From: Phaeotremella fagi
Lineage: Eukaryota > Basidiomycota > Tremellomycetes > Tremellales > Phaeotremellaceae
Direction: 5' to 3'
DNA: 64,000 nucleotides
Assembly: GCA_001599715.1 (NCBI GenBank)
Contig: BCHU01000008.1
Location: 620,001 to 684,000, forward strand
Shown here one piece after another: positions 60,972 to 64,000 of this stretch. The position numbers and the translations under genes are program-made. Within the stretch, counting starts at the first letter, position 1. Each line of letters begins with the position of its first letter. Below the pieces are notes generated by a model. It had not been told where the DNA came from. It saw nothing but the letters and a program-made list of their open reading frames with translations, and did no database searches.

Positions 60972-63320
60972 ATGAACTTCCCCCCAACCCCTAATCACGA
61001 TCTTGAACCCATCTCATCCTATCTAACAACAAATTCAACCATTAACCCATCGAATCCGAAACTTCGTGTAAAACTCACTCCAAGTTATACCATCCCTTCT
61101 CCCCTCATATCACCTCACACTATCGGTAGAAAACTAGATAGAACGGTTGATGTCCTGGTACCGGTTGGTGGGACGGTGAAAATTGGGGTTGGAGTTGATG
61201 CAGGGTCCCTGCTTGCTGATTCATCTGCAACTGCAGATTTGGAGGAGTCAATCATTCGTTTAATTCACAAAGCTTTCGAAATAGTAGGTAGAGTCTTTCA
61301 TTCATCGAATGCATGCTGATTACCGTAGAATTCTCGTACTTTGGGTATCTCCAATATTGAATCAATAAAATTACTCAGTCGAGACCGGACCCAAACTCTC
61401 TCACCTTTTCCAATTCCTACCGTTACTCTCAATCTTCAAACTCTATCTTCATCTCCTACAATAGCTCCAATGATTTCTTCACTCATCTCACCTGGTCTTC
61501 CTTATGTCTTTCTTCAAGGTATCACATTATCTTTCATGTGGTTACCTACATTATCAGAGTTGGAGAAATTATCTATAGAAGACAGGACAGACAAGAGATC
61601 AGTGGAGGAAGGCGCAGAATCATCAAACAATACATTTAATCCTCTCATCAGCTACGAGAGCGATGATAGCGACGATGATATTGAAGAAACGGATGAGGTT
61701 GGGACAGTGGATCGTGAGCTATCTAGTACGTCAACATCTGGATGACCTGTACTGATACCTGGCAGTCTCGTCCAACACAGTACCTACAGGGATACGGCAA
61801 CAAATAAATAGAACTATGTCGAAGACACTGAAAAAGCATTTCCTACGGTGAGTGATTACTTTTGTGTGCTTCCAGGATACTCATAGCTTACAGTCGATTC
61901 CCATTGATCTTCGACGCCGCTCAAATCGAAGTAAGCTCGATGTTGATCTTACGATTGTGACTGACCTCTCAATTATAGCAAATCCCTCGAAATCATCTGA
62001 AGAACTCCACGATATCTTCATTGATGCTGTTTATGAAACTGTCTCACGATCACTCGACTGATCTGATCAAGACCATCAAGCCTTTGTTGAAGACTCAAAT
62101 TAGTGTGCAAGAATCTGAATTCAAGAATAAGATTAACGAAATAGTTTCTCTACCTTGTAAAAAACAACAAATCAGGTCTTCATTTCCGAAGAGAAGGAAA
62201 GTCAAGATTATAGAGTCAAGTCAACCGTCTTCACAAGGGTCGAGTCACAGTCAATCACAGTTTAGTCAAGGTTCTTCTGGTAGTTCTCAATCGACTTCTT
62301 CTTCGTCAACATCAGCATCGTCAACATCAGCCTCGTCAGTGTCATCCGAAGAAACAACAGAAGATCGGGCTGCTCAATATGTTGCAGAATACTTACTCTT
62401 CTCCGAACGAGAATTCAAGAATCAAAATCGTAGAGAAGCAAAGTTGTTGAAGAAGACATTGACTACATCTTTAAATACGATCAGCAGGCAAAAATGGAAT
62501 ATCATGACGAGAAGGAATCTGAAGCGCTATAATGGTCAGGTAAGTACCCTTTCTTCTGTAGGAAGAAGATTCACTGAGTTCAAGGTAGATTCTTGACGAC
62601 AATGGCTCAATCAATGAGAATTGCTCACAAAGTCCCGACCATTCGCAAGATCACTCACTCGACAACATCAATGACGTTTCTCTCCCCTTTGACCTCAACG
62701 AGATCGAAGCCCCCCAAGACGATGCCGATGAATCGATACTCAACGATAACATTATCAACGATTATGTTAGATATTTAGAACGTCCACTTAATCCGATTTC
62801 ACTATCTCAAGGTTCTAACGAAATGCCACCATTTGATGGGTTTTCATGCGAAGATTTTTACGACGACGACTCTGACGGCCTTGAGAATATCTCAGAAGGG
62901 AATGAAGAAGAAGAAGACGACACCATTGACGAATCCGACGAGCTAGACATCTGTGAGACAGTTGGACCACTTTCGTCACAAGTAAATCATACATTTTCCT
63001 ATCTGAGTGTTCATCGATATGATCAGGAGGATGGATGTGATAGCGAAGATGAATGGATCGACGAAAGGAATGGTCAACACGATTTGGATGATGACAGTGG
63101 GGAGGGTTGGAAGGAGCCGTACGATAATGACGTACAGCGTAATTGGAAAAGAGACGACGTAGATGGAGATGGAGAAATAAGTGAAGAGGAAGATATTGAT
63201 GAAGGGTATAGGAGTGACGACGAAGATTTCATAAACGAAGGGTATAAGAGTGAAGAACACGATGAGGACATCGATGAAAACGGTTGGTTGTATGGGGATG
63301 ATTTAGATGATGATTTTTAA
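60972..63320 (+). CDS. Large unrecognised acidic, serine-rich protein
   Basis: Six exons: 60972-61283, 61329-61725, 61766-61847, 61894-61930, 61979-62539 and 62589-63320, 706 aa. I do not recognise it. The first 200 residues look folded (GRKLDRTVDVLVPVGGTVKI, then a helix ESIIRLIHKAFEI, later PYVFLQGITLSFMWLPTLSE). A central part is basic with helices (IRQQINRTMSKTLKKHFLRR) and PKRRKVKII, a good nuclear localisation signal. A Ser/Gln run with STSASS repeats follows, then EYLLFSEREF and KKTLTTSLNTISRQKW. The last 170 residues are extremely Asp/Glu-rich. The layout suggests a nuclear, chromatin-linked protein, which is inference. Frames at all five junctions agree. Confidence 0.75.
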
Positions 63321-64000
63321 GTCTACCTTTCTACACCGTAGTATTCATACAATGCTTAGAATTCTCTTTCTGATTCCTTTCATTATATGTAGCTTCTCCT
63401 TACTTTTCTCATGTGTCATCCCCTAGCGACTAGCTCCTAGCTACGATAGAGACAAAATCCAGTCTCCGTTGACTTATAATTGCCAATTCGTGTGGTGACT
63501 AACCCCTGTAACTTACGTTACCTTTGTGGGCTGTGCTGAACAAAAGAAGGTGGTAAGGTGAGAAGAGAAGGAACTAGGAGTAAACGTATCGTCGTGTTAC
63601 TTGTTGCTTTGACTTTCATCTTTAAATGTGTCATTCATGTTACATCTGACTTCAACTTCAAGTATCAAAATAATTTTAACTCAACTTTGAACATCTAATT
63701 CGGGATTAATATCCATTTCACACGAACGGAATACTTTGACTGAAGGTATTGCCTGAAGGGTGTGCAAGGATTTCAAGTGGTGGGTTTGTGCATGGTACGT
63801 TTCAGAAGACTACACTATCTCGTGTACAAGTACATTTGTATCAATATTAATCGATAGACAAGATAGAACGTTCACCGTACTCCCGAACGACATCAGTTTT
63901 CTTTCTTTTCATGATTTTCGTTAATTGTAGAATTCTTAAGGATCGATAACAAATCGTAAGTTGTTGTTTCATTCCATTGGTAGAGTCCTTCAAGATTGTT
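63321..64000. other. Intergenic region at the window end
   Basis: 3' flank of the acidic Ser-rich gene and further non-coding DNA. No open frame, RNA gene or repeat that I can support. Confidence 0.5.

Overview
The window is nuclear DNA of a fungus, most likely a tremellomycete basidiomycete of the Cryptococcus/Kwoniella type. This rests on the very dense gene packing, the many tiny introns (mostly 35-60 bases, GTRNGY donors, CTGAC/CTRAY branch points just before YAG), a moderate GC content, and proteins that look like basidiomycete versions of yeast genes. The species cannot be fixed from sequence alone. I rebuilt 29 protein-coding genes by hand-splicing. Every coding model closes in frame, but none has been checked against transcripts or a database. 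No tRNA, rRNA, transposon or CRISPR array was recognised.

Layout. 1-1242: 5' part of RNR1 (minus strand), with a promoter rich in MluI-type cell-cycle boxes. 2484-12588: a possible metabolic block holding an MFS transporter, an NAD(P)-dependent reductase, an unknown acidic protein, and a divergent pair made of an IlvD/Edd-family sugar-acid dehydratase and an FAH-family enzyme. 12734-18457: DBF2 (mitotic-exit/septation kinase) and SPC25 (kinetochore) share one promoter, followed by a degenerate Ap4A-phosphorylase-like gene and a small ALB1-like gene. 19699-24437: a tandem pair of unrecognised paralogous genes, both 499 aa with six coding exons. The pair shares promoter blocks, a 5'UTR intron and a 3'UTR block; this is the most novel feature here. 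25112-38318: ATP23 (mitochondrial protease), XRN1 (5'-3' RNA decay), a PP2A catalytic subunit, ORC1 (replication origin) and an ARO8-type aminotransferase. 38921-47789: an unknown Ser/Pro-rich protein, a secreted alpha-amylase, CMC2 and ZIM17 (mitochondrial), a small unknown, and PalC (pH signalling). 47860-57288: NUC1, a short KAP121-type importin, and the SPX-domain phosphate transporter PHO91. 57442-63320: ATG10, MAM3/CNNM and a large acidic, serine-rich unknown.

The genes are mostly independent housekeeping loci. Two functional themes stand out. One is a set of cell-cycle genes (RNR1, DBF2/SPC25, ORC1) with ACGCGW motifs upstream. The other is the transporter-reductase-dehydratase-FAH neighbourhood, which could be a small sugar-acid catabolic cluster.
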